A DNA stretch of 64,000 bases from Micromonospora sp. CP22 (GCF_009712475.1 NZ_VCJO01000012.1:65733-129732), one strand, 5' to 3'. Shown: positions 33,778 through 43,534, numbered from the stretch's first letter. Translations and numbers: made by a program. Notes: a model not told the origin generated them from the letters alone.

Positions 33778-34185
33778 ATGGCCAAGTACCTACTGCTCAA
33801 GCACTACCGTGGCGGCCCGACCCCGCTGACCGACGTGCCGATGGAGAAGTGGACGCCCGAGGAGATCTCGGCTCACGTGCAATACATGCGGGACTTCGCC
33901 GAACGGCTGCAAGGCACCGGCGAGTTCGTCGACGCCCAGGCACTCTCCCCGGAGGGAACGTTCGTCCGCTACGACGGCGAGGGCCGACCGCCGGTCACCG
34001 ACGGCCCGTTCGCGGAGACCAAGGACCTGATCGCCGGCTGGATGGTGATCGACGTCGACAGCTACGACCGGGCGCTGGAGTTGGCCGCCGAGCTGTCCGC
34101 GGCACCGGGCGTCGGCGGGAAGCCGCTGCACGAGTGGCTCGAGGTCCGGCCGTTCCTCACCGAGCCGCCGACCATCGAGGAGTGA
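33778..34185 (+). CDS. YCII-related (DGPFAETK) protein, second copy
   Basis: This 135-residue protein starts at ATG 33778 with AAGGAG eight bases upstream. It contains the full family motif Val-Thr-Asp-Gly-Pro-Phe-Ala-Glu-Thr-Lys-Asp near residue 80 and a Val-Ile-Asp-Val-Asp-Ser strand. The sigma factor gene begins six bases after its stop. It is only distantly similar to the copy at 27311, so the two pairs are old paralogues and not a recent duplication. Confidence 0.9.
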   Translation: MAKYLLLKHYRGGPTPLTDVPMEKWTPEEISAHVQYMRDFAERLQGTGEFVDAQALSPEGTFVRYDGEGRPPVTDGPFAETKDLIAGWMVIDVDSYDRALELAAELSAAPGVGGKPLHEWLEVRPFLTEPPTIEE

Positions 34186-34191
34186 CCCTCG

Positions 34192-35337
34192 GTGGAAGAG
34201 GCCGTACTGCGGACCCTCACACCCGCCGTGATCGGCATCCTCGTCCGTCGCGGAGTCGACTTCGCGACGGCCGAGGATGCCGTGCAGGACGCGTTGGTCG
34301 AAGCGGTACGGGTGTGGCCGACCGACCCGCCGCGCGACCCCAAGGGCTGGCTGGTGGCCGTCGCCTGGCGCAAGTTCCTCGACGCGGCCCGCGCCGACAC
34401 CTCCCGACGTCGGCGCGAGGCGCTGGCGCAGGTCGAGCCCGCACCCGGGCCCGGCGGGGAGGTCGACGACACCCTCGCGTTGTACTTCCTGTGCGCGCAT
34501 CCGTCGCTGACCTCGGCCTCGGCGGTCGCGCTGACGCTACGCGCGGTGGGCGGCCTGACCACCCGGCAGATCGCCCAGGCGTACCTGGTGCCGGAGCCGA
34601 CCATGGCGCAGCGGATCAGCCGGGCCAAACGGACCGTCTCCGGGGTTCGGTTCGACCAGCCGGGTGACGTCGCCACCGTGCTGCGCGTGCTCTACCTGGT
34701 CTTCAACGAGGGCTACTCCGGCGACGTCGACCTCGCCGCCGAGGCGATCCGGCTCACCCGTCAACTGGCGGCGAGGATCCGGCACGAGGAGGTGGCGGGG
34801 CTGCTCGCGCTCATGCTGCTCCACCACGCCCGGCGGGCGGCCCGCACCGACGCCGACGGCCGACTCGTGCCGCTGGCCCAGCAGGACCGCAGCCGGTGGG
34901 ACACCCGCCTCATCGCCGAAGGCGTACACCTGCTCCAGAGCGCCCTGGCCCGCGACCGCCTGGGCGAATACCAGGCGCAGGCCGCCATCGCCGCACTGCA
35001 CGCCGACGCCCGCACCGCCGAGGAGACCGACTGGGTGCAGATCGTCGGGTGGTACGACGAGCTGGTCCGGCTCACCGACAGCCCGGTGGCCCGCCTCAAC
35101 CGGGCCGTGGCGGTCGGCGAGGCCGACGGAGCGCGCGCCGGTCTGGCCGCCCTGGCGGGACTCGACCCCGCCCTGCCCCGATACGACGCGGTCGCCGCCC
35201 ACCTGCACGAACGTGACGGTGCCCTGGCGACTGCGGCCCAGCTCTACGCCAAGGCCGCCAGATCCGCACCCAGCCTCCCCGAACGCGACCACCTCACCCG
35301 CCAGGCCGCCCGACTCAACGCGCAGCTAAGCCGCTGA
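34192..35337 (+). CDS. ECF42-type RNA polymerase sigma factor, second copy
   Basis: This 381-residue sigma factor starts at GTG 34192. Region 2 (Val-Asp-Phe-Ala-Thr-Ala-Glu-Asp-Ala-Val-Gln-Asp-Ala-Leu), region 4 (Ala-Val-Gly-Gly-Leu-Thr-Thr-Arg-Gln-Ile-Ala-Gln-Ala-Tyr-Leu) and the TPR-like C-terminal extension (Val-Phe-Asn-Glu-Gly-Tyr-Ser; Asn-Arg-Ala-Val-Ala-Val-Gly-Glu-Ala) are all present. It should direct RNA polymerase to TGTCGA-type promoters, including its own at 33704. The C-terminal extension is needed for activity in the group. No anti-sigma gene is nearby. Confidence 0.92.
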   Translation: MEEAVLRTLTPAVIGILVRRGVDFATAEDAVQDALVEAVRVWPTDPPRDPKGWLVAVAWRKFLDAARADTSRRRREALAQVEPAPGPGGEVDDTLALYFLCAHPSLTSASAVALTLRAVGGLTTRQIAQAYLVPEPTMAQRISRAKRTVSGVRFDQPGDVATVLRVLYLVFNEGYSGDVDLAAEAIRLTRQLAARIRHEEVAGLLALMLLHHARRAARTDADGRLVPLAQQDRSRWDTRLIAEGVHLLQSALARDRLGEYQAQAAIAALHADARTAEETDWVQIVGWYDELVRLTDSPVARLNRAVAVGEADGARAGLAALAGLDPALPRYDAVAAHLHERDGALATAAQLYAKAARSAPSLPERDHLTRQAARLNAQLSR

Positions 35338-35385
35338 CGTCTCGGGCTTTCTCCCCTTGAGGTGTTCGGCCGCGAAGCTGCTCCC

Positions 35386-35394
35386 GTCCGTCAG
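35386..35394 (+). promoter_or_regulatory. Shared motif GTCCGTCAG upstream of the CHAT gene
   Basis: The 9-base motif is oriented toward the CHAT protease gene and ends 35 bases before its start. The same sequence recurs in the upstream gaps of the other blocks of the system (45103-45111, 45133-45141, 62171-62179, 63239-63247, 63506-63514). Confidence 0.5.
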
Positions 35395-35429
35395 GTTGGT
35401 ATGGGGACGGAGTATGCGGGAGGGCTCGG

Positions 35430-38165
35430 GTGGAGATGGCGGCCGACATCACCGGGCGATGCGTGGCGATCAGCCGGGCGGCGTTCGGTCGGGGCGACCT
35501 GGACGCGGCGATCGAGGACCTGCACCGCCTACCGATCGACCTGCCCGTCCGGGGCGTCCTCGCGGCCGATCTGCTCGGCGCGCTGGTGCGGGCTGATCCG
35601 ACGACGGAACCTCACCGACTGCGCCAGCTCGACGACCTGCTGGAGATCGCCGAGGGGTCGCCACCAGACACCCCGGAGTGGCCGCAGATGCGGGCGGCGG
35701 CCCGGGTGACGGCGCTGCTGCACGCCGGGATGAAGGGCGAGATGTCGGACCCGTTCGCCACCCTCGCCAAGGTCGAGTCCTTCCTCGCCGTAGCGCCTAC
35801 GGCGGGTGACGACGAACCGGCGGCGCGGCTGTGGAACGCCATGCGGACGATGCTCGGCGCGCTGCGGGCGACGTATGACGGCGACGAGGCCGCTCTGGAC
35901 CGGCTGCCCGGGCAGGCTCACCAGCTGCGTGACGCGCTGGCCGACGATGCGGCGGCCGCGCCCATCGCCGACGCCTTCGCCAAGCTGGTGGACCTCATGA
36001 TGGCCAACCACCGCGGCGACGACCCGGCAGCCGCCCTTGAGGCGCTCCGCGAGACGGTGCAGCGGTTGCCGTCCGGAGATCTGATCCGGACGTCCGTGAT
36101 GGAGATCGACACGCTGATGGCACCGCTGGCGTCGATCCGGAGTGCGGGTCAGGACGGTCCGGTGACCCGCGTGACACCCGAACAGCTCGCCGCGATGCGC
36201 GCCCTGGTGCAGCGACCCGACCTCGCCCCGGGAGAGCGCGCGATGTTCCACTCGGGAATCGGCGGCGCGCTGCTCGCACTCGGCGAGGAGCGCGACGACC
36301 TGGCTCGCGTCGAGGAGGCCGTCGAACATCTCCGGATGTCGGTGACCGTGGCGCCACCCGATGACTCGCGGCTCCCCTCACATCTGGTCGGGTTGGCTCT
36401 GGGACTGGTCCATCGCGGAGAAGTGACCGGCTCCATCGCGGACACCGTCGAGGCGGAGGAGGTGCTGAAACGGGCGAAGAAACTGGCGGGTGGACCGGGC
36501 CATGCCTTGTGGTCGGTCATCAACGAGCTGCTCAGCCAGGTGCGGCGGCACGTCGGCGCGGAGAATTCGCACACCGTCGCCCTGGAGGGTCTCCGCGAGC
36601 ATGTCTGGCGGGTGCTGCTGCAGACCGACCTGAAAGCGGCGTCCGCCGCCGCGCGTCGGGCCGTCCAGGACGCCATCGACGTGGCGCGGCGGTGCCTGAT
36701 GTTCCACGACCCGGCAAACGCCATCCGAGCGCTCGACTCCGGCCGGGGACTGACCCTCTACGCCGCGACCGAGAACCGGCACATCCCCAGCCGCCTGGAG
36801 GCGGCGGGCCACCCCGAACTGGCGGCCCGGTGGCGGGCGGTCACCGGGTCCGACGAAGCCCCGGAGGTCCCGATCGGCCTGCGGCGCGAGGTGCTGACGG
36901 TGCTGACCGAGCAGAGCAACGCGGGCAGCCTGCTCGACGCACCGACGCTCGGCGAGATCAGGGCCGCGTTGCACACCCTCGACGCGGACGCGCTGGTCTA
37001 TCTGATGCCGGGGGCGACGCCGGTCCCCGGGTACGCGGTCATCGCACCGGTGCAGGGACCACCCGCCTACATGGCGCTGCCCAATCTGCACCTTCTCGAC
37101 GACGTGGACGTGGAGCGCTACCTGACGGCCCTGGTCCGGCGCGACACCGTCCTCGCGGACCCACACCGCGACCTGGTCGCACTCGATGACGGGGCGGATT
37201 TCGCCGGCAGCCTCGACACGGTGTGCGACTGGGCGTGGCGGGCGGCGATCGGCCCCCTGGTGCAGCGCTACCTGCCCAACCTGCCCCGGGCGGATTCGGG
37301 GCGACTGCCACGGCTGGTGCTGGTGCCGATGGGGGAACTCGCCCGGATCCCGTGGCAGGCGGCCCGCCGGTCCGACGGCACGTACGCGGTGCGGCTGGTG
37401 GCGATCTCACAGACCGCCTCGGCCCGGATGTTGTGCCACTCGGCTGCCCTTCCCCCGGTCGCGCCGACCCCGGTCGGCCTCGTGGTCGGGGATCCGGACC
37501 CGGGCGGTGAGGCACCTGACCTCACGGCCGCCCGGCTTGAGGCGTACGCGATCCACCGGTCGTTCTATCCCGGCGGCCGGTACGTCGGCCGCCGGGCCGA
37601 CGGCTCGCCGAGCCGGTCCGGCACCGGCAGTGTCGAGGAGGTACGGGCCTGGTTGACCAGCGACAGCCCTGGGGCCGGCGCGGTGCTGCACCTCGCGTGT
37701 CACGGCGTCATCAACACCGACCCGGCGGTGGCCACCTCCTACCTCCTGCTGGCCGACGGCGGGCGGCTCGCCGCTGACGAACTGGTCGAGCTGACGGCGC
37801 GCTGCCCGGAGCGGGCCATCGGACTGATAGTGCTCGCCGCCTGCCGGACGGGCCTGGCGATCAACGGCTACGACGAGGCGTACAGCCTGGGCACCGCATT
37901 CCTGGCCGGCGGCGTCCGGTCGGTGCTCTCCACCCAGTGGGCCATCCCCGACCGGGCCACCTCGGCCCTGATGTACATGTTCCATCACCACCTGATCACC
38001 GAGGGGCTGCCCGCCTGGGAGGCGCTGCGGCGGGCGCAGAGCTGGATGCTCGACCCGGAGCGGTCCATCCCGGACGGCATGCCGGCACCGCTGCGTCGGC
38101 ACCTGGCCCACGACGAGCTGTCGCACGTCGCCGCCTGGGCCGGTTTCGTCCACTTTGGACACTGA
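35430..38165 (+). CDS. CHAT-domain (caspase-like) protease with helical-repeat N-terminus
   Basis: This 911-residue protein has a long helical, TPR-like region (about 1-480) and a C-terminal CHAT domain. The catalytic dyad is intact: His758 in Leu-His-Leu-Ala-Cys-His-Gly and Cys805 in Val-Leu-Ala-Ala-Cys-Arg-Thr-Gly. It is followed by the typical Gly-Thr-Ala-Phe-Leu-Ala-Gly-Gly-Val-Arg-Ser-Val-Leu-Ser-Thr-Gln-Trp and the Ala-Leu-Arg-Arg-Ala-Gln helix. CHAT proteases cut one or a few protein targets after activation by a partner, as in the TPR-CHAT of type III-E CRISPR. The start is GTG 35430 (ATG 35436 is possible). It is followed 41 bases later by an inactive relative, and the GTCCGTCAG motif lies just upstream. 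Confidence 0.9.
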   Translation: MEMAADITGRCVAISRAAFGRGDLDAAIEDLHRLPIDLPVRGVLAADLLGALVRADPTTEPHRLRQLDDLLEIAEGSPPDTPEWPQMRAAARVTALLHAGMKGEMSDPFATLAKVESFLAVAPTAGDDEPAARLWNAMRTMLGALRATYDGDEAALDRLPGQAHQLRDALADDAAAAPIADAFAKLVDLMMANHRGDDPAAALEALRETVQRLPSGDLIRTSVMEIDTLMAPLASIRSAGQDGPVTRVTPEQLAAMRALVQRPDLAPGERAMFHSGIGGALLALGEERDDLARVEEAVEHLRMSVTVAPPDDSRLPSHLVGLALGLVHRGEVTGSIADTVEAEEVLKRAKKLAGGPGHALWSVINELLSQVRRHVGAENSHTVALEGLREHVWRVLLQTDLKAASAAARRAVQDAIDVARRCLMFHDPANAIRALDSGRGLTLYAATENRHIPSRLEAAGHPELAARWRAVTGSDEAPEVPIGLRREVLTVLTEQSNAGSLLDAPTLGEIRAALHTLDADALVYLMPGATPVPGYAVIAPVQGPPAYMALPNLHLLDDVDVERYLTALVRRDTVLADPHRDLVALDDGADFAGSLDTVCDWAWRAAIGPLVQRYLPNLPRADSGRLPRLVLVPMGELARIPWQAARRSDGTYAVRLVAISQTASARMLCHSAALPPVAPTPVGLVVGDPDPGGEAPDLTAARLEAYAIHRSFYPGGRYVGRRADGSPSRSGTGSVEEVRAWLTSDSPGAGAVLHLACHGVINTDPAVATSYLLLADGGRLAADELVELTARCPERAIGLIVLAACRTGLAINGYDEAYSLGTAFLAGGVRSVLSTQWAIPDRATSALMYMFHHHLITEGLPAWEALRRAQSWMLDPERSIPDGMPAPLRRHLAHDELSHVAAWAGFVHFGH

Positions 38166-38206
38166 TCAGCTGCGCAGCAGCGCGCGGCGAGCAGAAGGAG
38201 GCTGTC

Positions 38207-40267
38207 GTGAACACGGACAGGGAGGCACAGCTGCGAGCGCAGCTGACCCGATCGACCGGCCCCGCCCGGCTCCGGCCCCTGACGGAGCTCTCCCAGATCC
38301 TGGCCGACCGCTACTGGCGGATCGGCCCCGGGCAGGCGACCGCGTTGCCGGCGCTCACCGAGGCGATCGACTGCCTGACCGAGGCGTACGACCTTTTCGA
38401 GGCCGTCGATCCGCTACGCGCTCAGGTCGCCGCTCACCTGGGCTGGCTGCTGAACACCCGACACACCGTCCACGGTGGCCCGGACACCGACCGGCAGACG
38501 GCCATCGCCCGGCTCGAGGAGGCCGTCGCGGCGGTGGGGCTGCCGCCGGTCCTCACGACCATCGCCCGGTTCTCCCTCGGCCAGCTCTACCTGCACAGGT
38601 TGGTCCGCGGCCTGGACGGCCACGGCGTCGGACGACTGCTGTCGGGTGCCGCACCCGACCCGGACGGGGTGGCCGAGGCCGAACGGGCGGTGGACTGCTT
38701 CCGGCAGGTGATCGCCGCCGACCAGATGGGCGCCGAAACGCGCGAGGTCAGCAAGGTCATGCTGGAGCTGGCCGAAGCCGTACGCGACCTGCTGTCCCGC
38801 AGCAACCAGGGCGCGACGACCGCGTTCGACCTCACCCCCATCATCCAACTCATGACCAAGCTGCAACAGATGCAGCAGCGCACCGGCGGTCTCCTCGCCG
38901 AGTTCTCGATGCCCCCGCTCTTCGACTTCTCGCCCCCCGCCACGGTCGACCCGTTGGACCGTCCCGTCGTCGTCGTGACCGTGCCCGATCCGGCGGAGGA
39001 CGCCGTCCTCCCCGCCACCCCACGACCGGCGGTGGCACCCGATCCGGCGGCGCTGCGCCGGGCCCTGCGGGAACGGGTCGCCGACGACGGCGACCCGTAC
39101 CTCGCCCTCGCGGCCCTGCTGCGCCCCGACACCCCGACGCCGCCCGGGCTGGTGGACGACCTGGTGGGGCTGGCCACCGCGGCCGTACACGCCGCAGGCG
39201 CGGCGGCCACTGCGGCCGACCGGGTCGCCCTGGCCGTGGCGTTGTACCTGCGCGGTACGAACGACACCGACGACGGCTGGGGGAACGGCGGCGACGACCT
39301 CCGATCTGCCACCGCACTCCTGCTCGCCGCCGCCGACGCCCTACCGGCCGAGCCGTCCGGAGTCGATCCGATCGCCGTGGAGTTGGCAGAGCTTCTCGGC
39401 GAAGCGGTACGCGACACGGTGCACGCCCGCTTCGCCCCGGTGGCGGAGGCGCTGCGCGCCGTGCGGGTCGCCGCCCTGGCCTGGCCGCGAGCGGACGACA
39501 CGCTGCTGCTGCGCACCGAGACCGGTTGCTTCGACCGCGTACCCACCGGCCGTGATCTGCCGGACCGGGTAGTGGTGGTAGGCACCGACCCGTTGGCGGC
39601 CGGCGACGCGGTGGTGGTCTCCTACGTCGGCACGGCCCGGCAGGCGGCCGAACTTGCCACGCGGGTGCCGATGCGGGTCACCGAGGCACCGGTGATCGTC
39701 GCGGATCCACGCGGCGGACGCGTCACGGCCGAGTTGGATCGACTTCGTCGCCTCTACCCGCGCTCGGTCGTCCTCGGCGGCGACGGCTCGGGGACCGACG
39801 GCACCGGCACTCCGGACGAGGTCCTCGCCCACCTCGACGCGTCGATGTTGCACCTGGACTGCGCCATCGACACCGACGGGTCGCTCGCGCTCGCCGGGCC
39901 GGCCGAGCTGACCCCGGCGATGATCGCGGTCCGGGGCGGTCACGCCCGGTCCGAGGGTGGGTTGGCCGTGCTGCCGCCCGGCGGGGCGGGATCCGGGCTG
40001 CTCGCCGACGCCCTGCTCACTGTCGGGTTCACCGCGGTGGTGGACTGGGTTCGGCCGGTGCCCCGCACCGTGGCCACCCTGATGCTGACCCTGCTGCACA
40101 CCGAGTTGGTCCGGGGTGGACTGCGTCCGGCCGCTGCTGTCCGGGCCGTGGGCCGCCGGCTCCAGGATCCCGCCCGGATCGCCCCCGCCCAGCTGCCCCC
40201 CGCACTCACCGCCGCGGACCTCGCCGACCCGGCCTACCGGACCGCGATGGTGCTGCGGGGGATCTGA
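38207..40267 (+). CDS. Catalytically dead CHAT-like protein
   Basis: This 686-residue protein starts at GTG 38207, after AAGGAGG. Residues 1-240 are TPR-like helices, 250-420 are low-complexity and helical, and the last 220 residues follow the CHAT fold: Leu-His-Leu-Asp-Cys-Ala-Ile near residue 549, Thr-Asp-Gly-Ser-Leu-Ala-Leu-Ala, then Leu-Leu-Thr-Val-Gly-Phe-Thr-Ala-Val-Val-Asp-Trp-Val-Arg-Pro-Val-Pro and Ala-Val-Arg-Ala-Val-Gly-Arg-Arg-Leu-Gln-Asp. The catalytic His-Gly is replaced by Ala-Ile, and the Ala-Cys-Arg-Thr-Gly loop by Leu-Pro-Pro-Gly-Gly-Ala-Gly. It is therefore probably a pseudoprotease that regulates or is cleaved by the active CHAT enzyme encoded upstream. The assignment rests on fold-level pattern and position. 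Confidence 0.65.
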   Translation: MNTDREAQLRAQLTRSTGPARLRPLTELSQILADRYWRIGPGQATALPALTEAIDCLTEAYDLFEAVDPLRAQVAAHLGWLLNTRHTVHGGPDTDRQTAIARLEEAVAAVGLPPVLTTIARFSLGQLYLHRLVRGLDGHGVGRLLSGAAPDPDGVAEAERAVDCFRQVIAADQMGAETREVSKVMLELAEAVRDLLSRSNQGATTAFDLTPIIQLMTKLQQMQQRTGGLLAEFSMPPLFDFSPPATVDPLDRPVVVVTVPDPAEDAVLPATPRPAVAPDPAALRRALRERVADDGDPYLALAALLRPDTPTPPGLVDDLVGLATAAVHAAGAAATAADRVALAVALYLRGTNDTDDGWGNGGDDLRSATALLLAAADALPAEPSGVDPIAVELAELLGEAVRDTVHARFAPVAEALRAVRVAALAWPRADDTLLLRTETGCFDRVPTGRDLPDRVVVVGTDPLAAGDAVVVSYVGTARQAAELATRVPMRVTEAPVIVADPRGGRVTAELDRLRRLYPRSVVLGGDGSGTDGTGTPDEVLAHLDASMLHLDCAIDTDGSLALAGPAELTPAMIAVRGGHARSEGGLAVLPPGGAGSGLLADALLTVGFTAVVDWVRPVPRTVATLMLTLLHTELVRGGLRPAAAVRAVGRRLQDPARIAPAQLPPALTAADLADPAYRTAMVLRGI

Positions 40268-40277
40268 GCCCGTCCGC

Positions 40278-42242
40278 TCAGTCCGGTGGCACCTCGACCT
40301 CCAGCGGGATGGTGACCGCCGTCCAGTCGTACGCGCCGTCCTCAGCGGAGGCCACCAGGTCACGGTTCTGCACGGCACGTCCGATGCGGCTGAGGAATCC
40401 GCGCACCGCCAACGGCCCGCGGTCCAACCCTCGCGGCGTGCCCAGCGCCGGCATCTCGAAGGGTTCGGGGCTGAACTGTTCCTCGGCCACCACCAGTTTG
40501 AGCCAGTCCCGGGCCCGAGCCCCCGGCGCGACAACCGCGCCAGACGGCAGGGCGGCGACGATCCGGCGTCCCCGCAGGGCGGCGGTCCGTCCTCCCGGAG
40601 CGACGAAGTCCCCCGGAAACAGCTCGGCGTGCACCCGGAACCGATCGGTCAGATCCAGCAGAACGCAGAAGAGCCTCCGGTTTGCCCGGTTGTGCAGCCG
40701 GACGAAGACGGTCGGGGGTGTCCACCCGCCCGCTGCCCGTTCGTAGCGCAGCCGCACCACGCCATCGGCGTCGGTGTCCAGCGGCGGCCGGTCCAACGGC
40801 GTGCGGTCCTCCCCCGGCCACGCCGCCACCACCTCCACCGTCACCGCGCCGGCCAGGTCGGTGACCGGATTGTTCAGCTCGCGGATCTGGCGCCACCGGG
40901 CGATGTGCTCCAGGACCTGGACCGTCTGCCGCGCCCCGTCCCGGTCGACGTCGGTCAGCTCCCCGGTCAGCCGGGTGCCGTGCCGATCCAACACGACGGC
41001 CACCCCGCGACGCGGAACGTGCAGCCGCAGCTCCGGCACCGAGCCGCCGGGCGCCGGATCGATCGGGCGCAGGTGCGGCGAGGGCGCCCCTCGCGGACCG
41101 GCGGTCCGTAGCGCGGCGAGCACCGTCTCCACGGTCGCGCGGTCCTCGTCCTGCTCCCCCACCGCGACGGTGGTGGGCGGCAGCGGTACCCGGCTGAGCA
41201 CCAGTCGGTACTGGCGGTCCAGTGCGGGCTGCCAGCCGAGCGGTGTGACCAGACTCCGCTCTGGCAGCACCTGGATCACTTCGACCTCCCGTACCGACGG
41301 CTCACCCACCGCCGCCATCCGGACCTCGCCCGGCGGGGCATCGCCGACCAGGCCGTGGCAGCTGCCGACGTTGACCTCCCAGCCGTGCTGGGCATACCGC
41401 AGCACCAGGCCGGCGGCGGGTGGTGCCAGACACCCGCCGAGGAAGGGGCGGTCGGCGACGCCCCGGGCAGCCGGAGTCAACTGCGGGACCTGGCCGACAA
41501 TGGTCTGCTCCACCTCGGTCTGCGCGGCGATCAGCAGGTCCCGGTAGGTCGCCGCCGGCCCGAGCCGAGCCAGGGCCCGCAGCAACGCCCAGCTGAAGAG
41601 CCCCCGCCGCCGGCCACCCAGGTCCATTTCCTGGGCCAGCTCGTCGGAGCGGCAGGCGGCCAGCGCGACATGCTCCGGGGCCGGCGGTGCTCCAGGCAGC
41701 GCGGTCACCAGCTCCGGCAGGAGCAACTCCCGCGCTGGTGCGGCGGCCAGCGGAGCCACCATCCGGGCACCGGTGCCCGGCAGGTCCCGCGTGCCGCTCG
41801 CCGAGTGGCAGCAGTCAAGGACCACCGCCACGTGTCCGGCTCGCCGGGCCACCTCGTCGAGCAGGACGGACAGTTCCTTGTCGAGCAGGTCAGGCACCCC
41901 ACCGGCCCGGCTGTCCACGCAGACCAGCGTTTGCAGCATGCCAGTCGGTTCCACGTGCCACCAGTCCGGGGCGGGTGCCTCGGAGCCGTGGCCGCTGAAC
42001 CAGAACAACGCGGTGTCCGCCGGACCGGCCTGCCCGAGGTGTGATCGGAATGCCTCCGCCACCGCCGCTCGGGTCGCCTGACCGTCGTGCAGCGACAGCG
42101 GCGCGAGGGTGACCCCAGGCGCCAGGCGGCTCTCCAGGAAAGCCCGCGCCTCGACCACGTCGGTCCGGCACCCGGCCAGGTCGGGCACCGCCGATGCTCG
42201 ATACTTGTCGATGCCGACCAGCAGGGCGTACAAGGTGCTCAT
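40278..42242 (-). CDS. Caspase-family (C14, metacaspase-like) protease with C-terminal extension
   Basis: This 654-residue protein begins with a caspase domain: Tyr-Ala-Leu-Leu-Val-Gly-Ile-Asp-Lys-Tyr at the N-terminus, catalytic His85 in Phe-Ser-Gly-His-Gly-Ser-Glu and catalytic Cys145 in Val-Val-Leu-Asp-Cys-Cys-His-Ser-Ala. The last 370 residues are beta-rich with no recognised domain; they may sense or hold the substrate. Bacterial metacaspase-like enzymes cut after basic residues and are used in cell-suicide defence. It is the last gene of a three-gene operon, overlapping the cyclase-like gene by four bases, and converges with the inactive CHAT gene 10 bases away. Confidence 0.92.
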   Translation of the reverse strand: MSTLYALLVGIDKYRASAVPDLAGCRTDVVEARAFLESRLAPGVTLAPLSLHDGQATRAAVAEAFRSHLGQAGPADTALFWFSGHGSEAPAPDWWHVEPTGMLQTLVCVDSRAGGVPDLLDKELSVLLDEVARRAGHVAVVLDCCHSASGTRDLPGTGARMVAPLAAAPARELLLPELVTALPGAPPAPEHVALAACRSDELAQEMDLGGRRRGLFSWALLRALARLGPAATYRDLLIAAQTEVEQTIVGQVPQLTPAARGVADRPFLGGCLAPPAAGLVLRYAQHGWEVNVGSCHGLVGDAPPGEVRMAAVGEPSVREVEVIQVLPERSLVTPLGWQPALDRQYRLVLSRVPLPPTTVAVGEQDEDRATVETVLAALRTAGPRGAPSPHLRPIDPAPGGSVPELRLHVPRRGVAVVLDRHGTRLTGELTDVDRDGARQTVQVLEHIARWRQIRELNNPVTDLAGAVTVEVVAAWPGEDRTPLDRPPLDTDADGVVRLRYERAAGGWTPPTVFVRLHNRANRRLFCVLLDLTDRFRVHAELFPGDFVAPGGRTAALRGRRIVAALPSGAVVAPGARARDWLKLVVAEEQFSPEPFEMPALGTPRGLDRGPLAVRGFLSRIGRAVQNRDLVASAEDGAYDWTAVTIPLEVEVPPD

Positions 42243-43534
42243 GCCGTCTCCTCGGGGCCGATGTGCAGCCAGGCGTGCTCAAGGAAGTCCTTCGCGGGCA
42301 ACTCGACGGTGACGGAGGTGAAGTCCGCCGGCAGCGGCGGCTCGGCGGCGTCCCGGATGACGTCCTGGAACAGCACATCGGGAAGGCCGAGGACGAAGTG
42401 CGCAGCCGGATGCGCGGCCAGCGCCTCCCGCAGCGGCGTGCTGTCGAGGATCCGGTGCACCGCGATCGCCGACGGCCCCACCCAGCCGTTCGCCGCCGGC
42501 TTGACCAGCCCTCGATGCAGCGCCAGCCGCAGCCGAAGTCGTTCCGCCGCCGACCGGCCGGCGTTGAGCGCGCGCAGTTGCCGGCCCAGCCCGCCGACCA
42601 GCCGAGGAATCACCGAGGACTCGTCGATCCCGGCCGGCAGCACGGTGAACTGTCCATCACCCTGCGGCTGCGGTTCGACGGCGGAGTCCGGGATGCCTGC
42701 CCCACGCCGTACCCGGGACAGCAGGTCGACCAGGTCGCGCTGGATCCGCTCGGTGCCGACGGTGCCCCGCCTGCTGTAGCCGGCGACGTCGACGGCCATG
42801 CAGAGTCGCACCGCCGCGCCGTCCACCGCCACGCCAGGTCCGAGTGGTTCGTCGAACCGCACCGACTCACGCAGTCCCGCGCTGTACCGATCGTGGCCGC
42901 CCGCCACGCGTACCCGCACATCCAGGGTGCCGGCCACCCCGGTCGCGCGGGACGGCAGCTCCAGCAGCGCGTGCGTGCCGTGCGCCCGAGGCACCAGCGA
43001 CGTGCCCCGCGGATCCTCGTACACCCAGCCGAACTCGTTGCGCTGGATGCCGAAGACGTGGGCGCGGGCCGCGCCCGATCGGCTGGCCAGCCGGCCCAGC
43101 CAACCCGGCCGGGACCGGGATGCCGCAACGGCGTGTAGCGCCGTCGTGGAGCTCGCCTCGACGGACCCCGGCGACCAGCTCAGCCCCAGGGCGCCGCCGT
43201 CACCGTCGAGCCGGATCGCCAACGCCGCCGAGTCGGCGAGGGTCACCACGAACCGGGCGGCTGCGTACCGCTTCCGCCGGGGCAGGGTGTCCAGGTCGAA
43301 GGCGAACAGCGCACCGACATATCGACTTCCGGTGGCGGCGGCGCGGCGACGCAGGTGCACCGGGAGGTCCCGGGCGGGCACCGGATAGAACAGGGGCCGC
43401 CCGCAGCGTACGTGGATCGGCTCGGTCGGGCCGTCCTCCCCCGGACACCGGCCGCTGGCCGCGACGAGTTCACCGTGAGCGAGCAGATCGGCGTCGTTCA
43501 GCGGCCGCACCCCCGCCCCGACCGGATCCGTCAT
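42239..43534 (-). CDS. Class III nucleotidyl cyclase-like domain protein
   Basis: This 431-residue protein starts at ATG 43534, overlapping the VWA stop. The N-terminal 230 residues are beta-rich and unassigned. Residues 240-410 follow the class III cyclase pattern: Met-Ala-Val-Asp-Val-Ala-Gly-Tyr-Ser-Arg (Asp249), Gln-Gly-Asp-Gly-Gln-Phe (Asp293), Leu-Arg-Leu-Ala-Leu-His-Arg-Gly-Leu-Val and Gly-Pro-Ser-Ala-Ile-Ala-Val-His-Arg. The two metal-binding aspartates are retained, while the residues that choose ATP or GTP cannot be assigned. It could make a signalling nucleotide that activates the caspase encoded downstream, or be a non-catalytic nucleotide sensor. It overlaps both neighbours by four bases. 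Confidence 0.7.
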   Translation of the reverse strand: MTDPVGAGVRPLNDADLLAHGELVAASGRCPGEDGPTEPIHVRCGRPLFYPVPARDLPVHLRRRAAATGSRYVGALFAFDLDTLPRRKRYAAARFVVTLADSAALAIRLDGDGGALGLSWSPGSVEASSTTALHAVAASRSRPGWLGRLASRSGAARAHVFGIQRNEFGWVYEDPRGTSLVPRAHGTHALLELPSRATGVAGTLDVRVRVAGGHDRYSAGLRESVRFDEPLGPGVAVDGAAVRLCMAVDVAGYSRRGTVGTERIQRDLVDLLSRVRRGAGIPDSAVEPQPQGDGQFTVLPAGIDESSVIPRLVGGLGRQLRALNAGRSAAERLRLRLALHRGLVKPAANGWVGPSAIAVHRILDSTPLREALAAHPAAHFVLGLPDVLFQDVIRDAAEPPLPADFTSVTVELPAKDFLEHAWLHIGPEETA

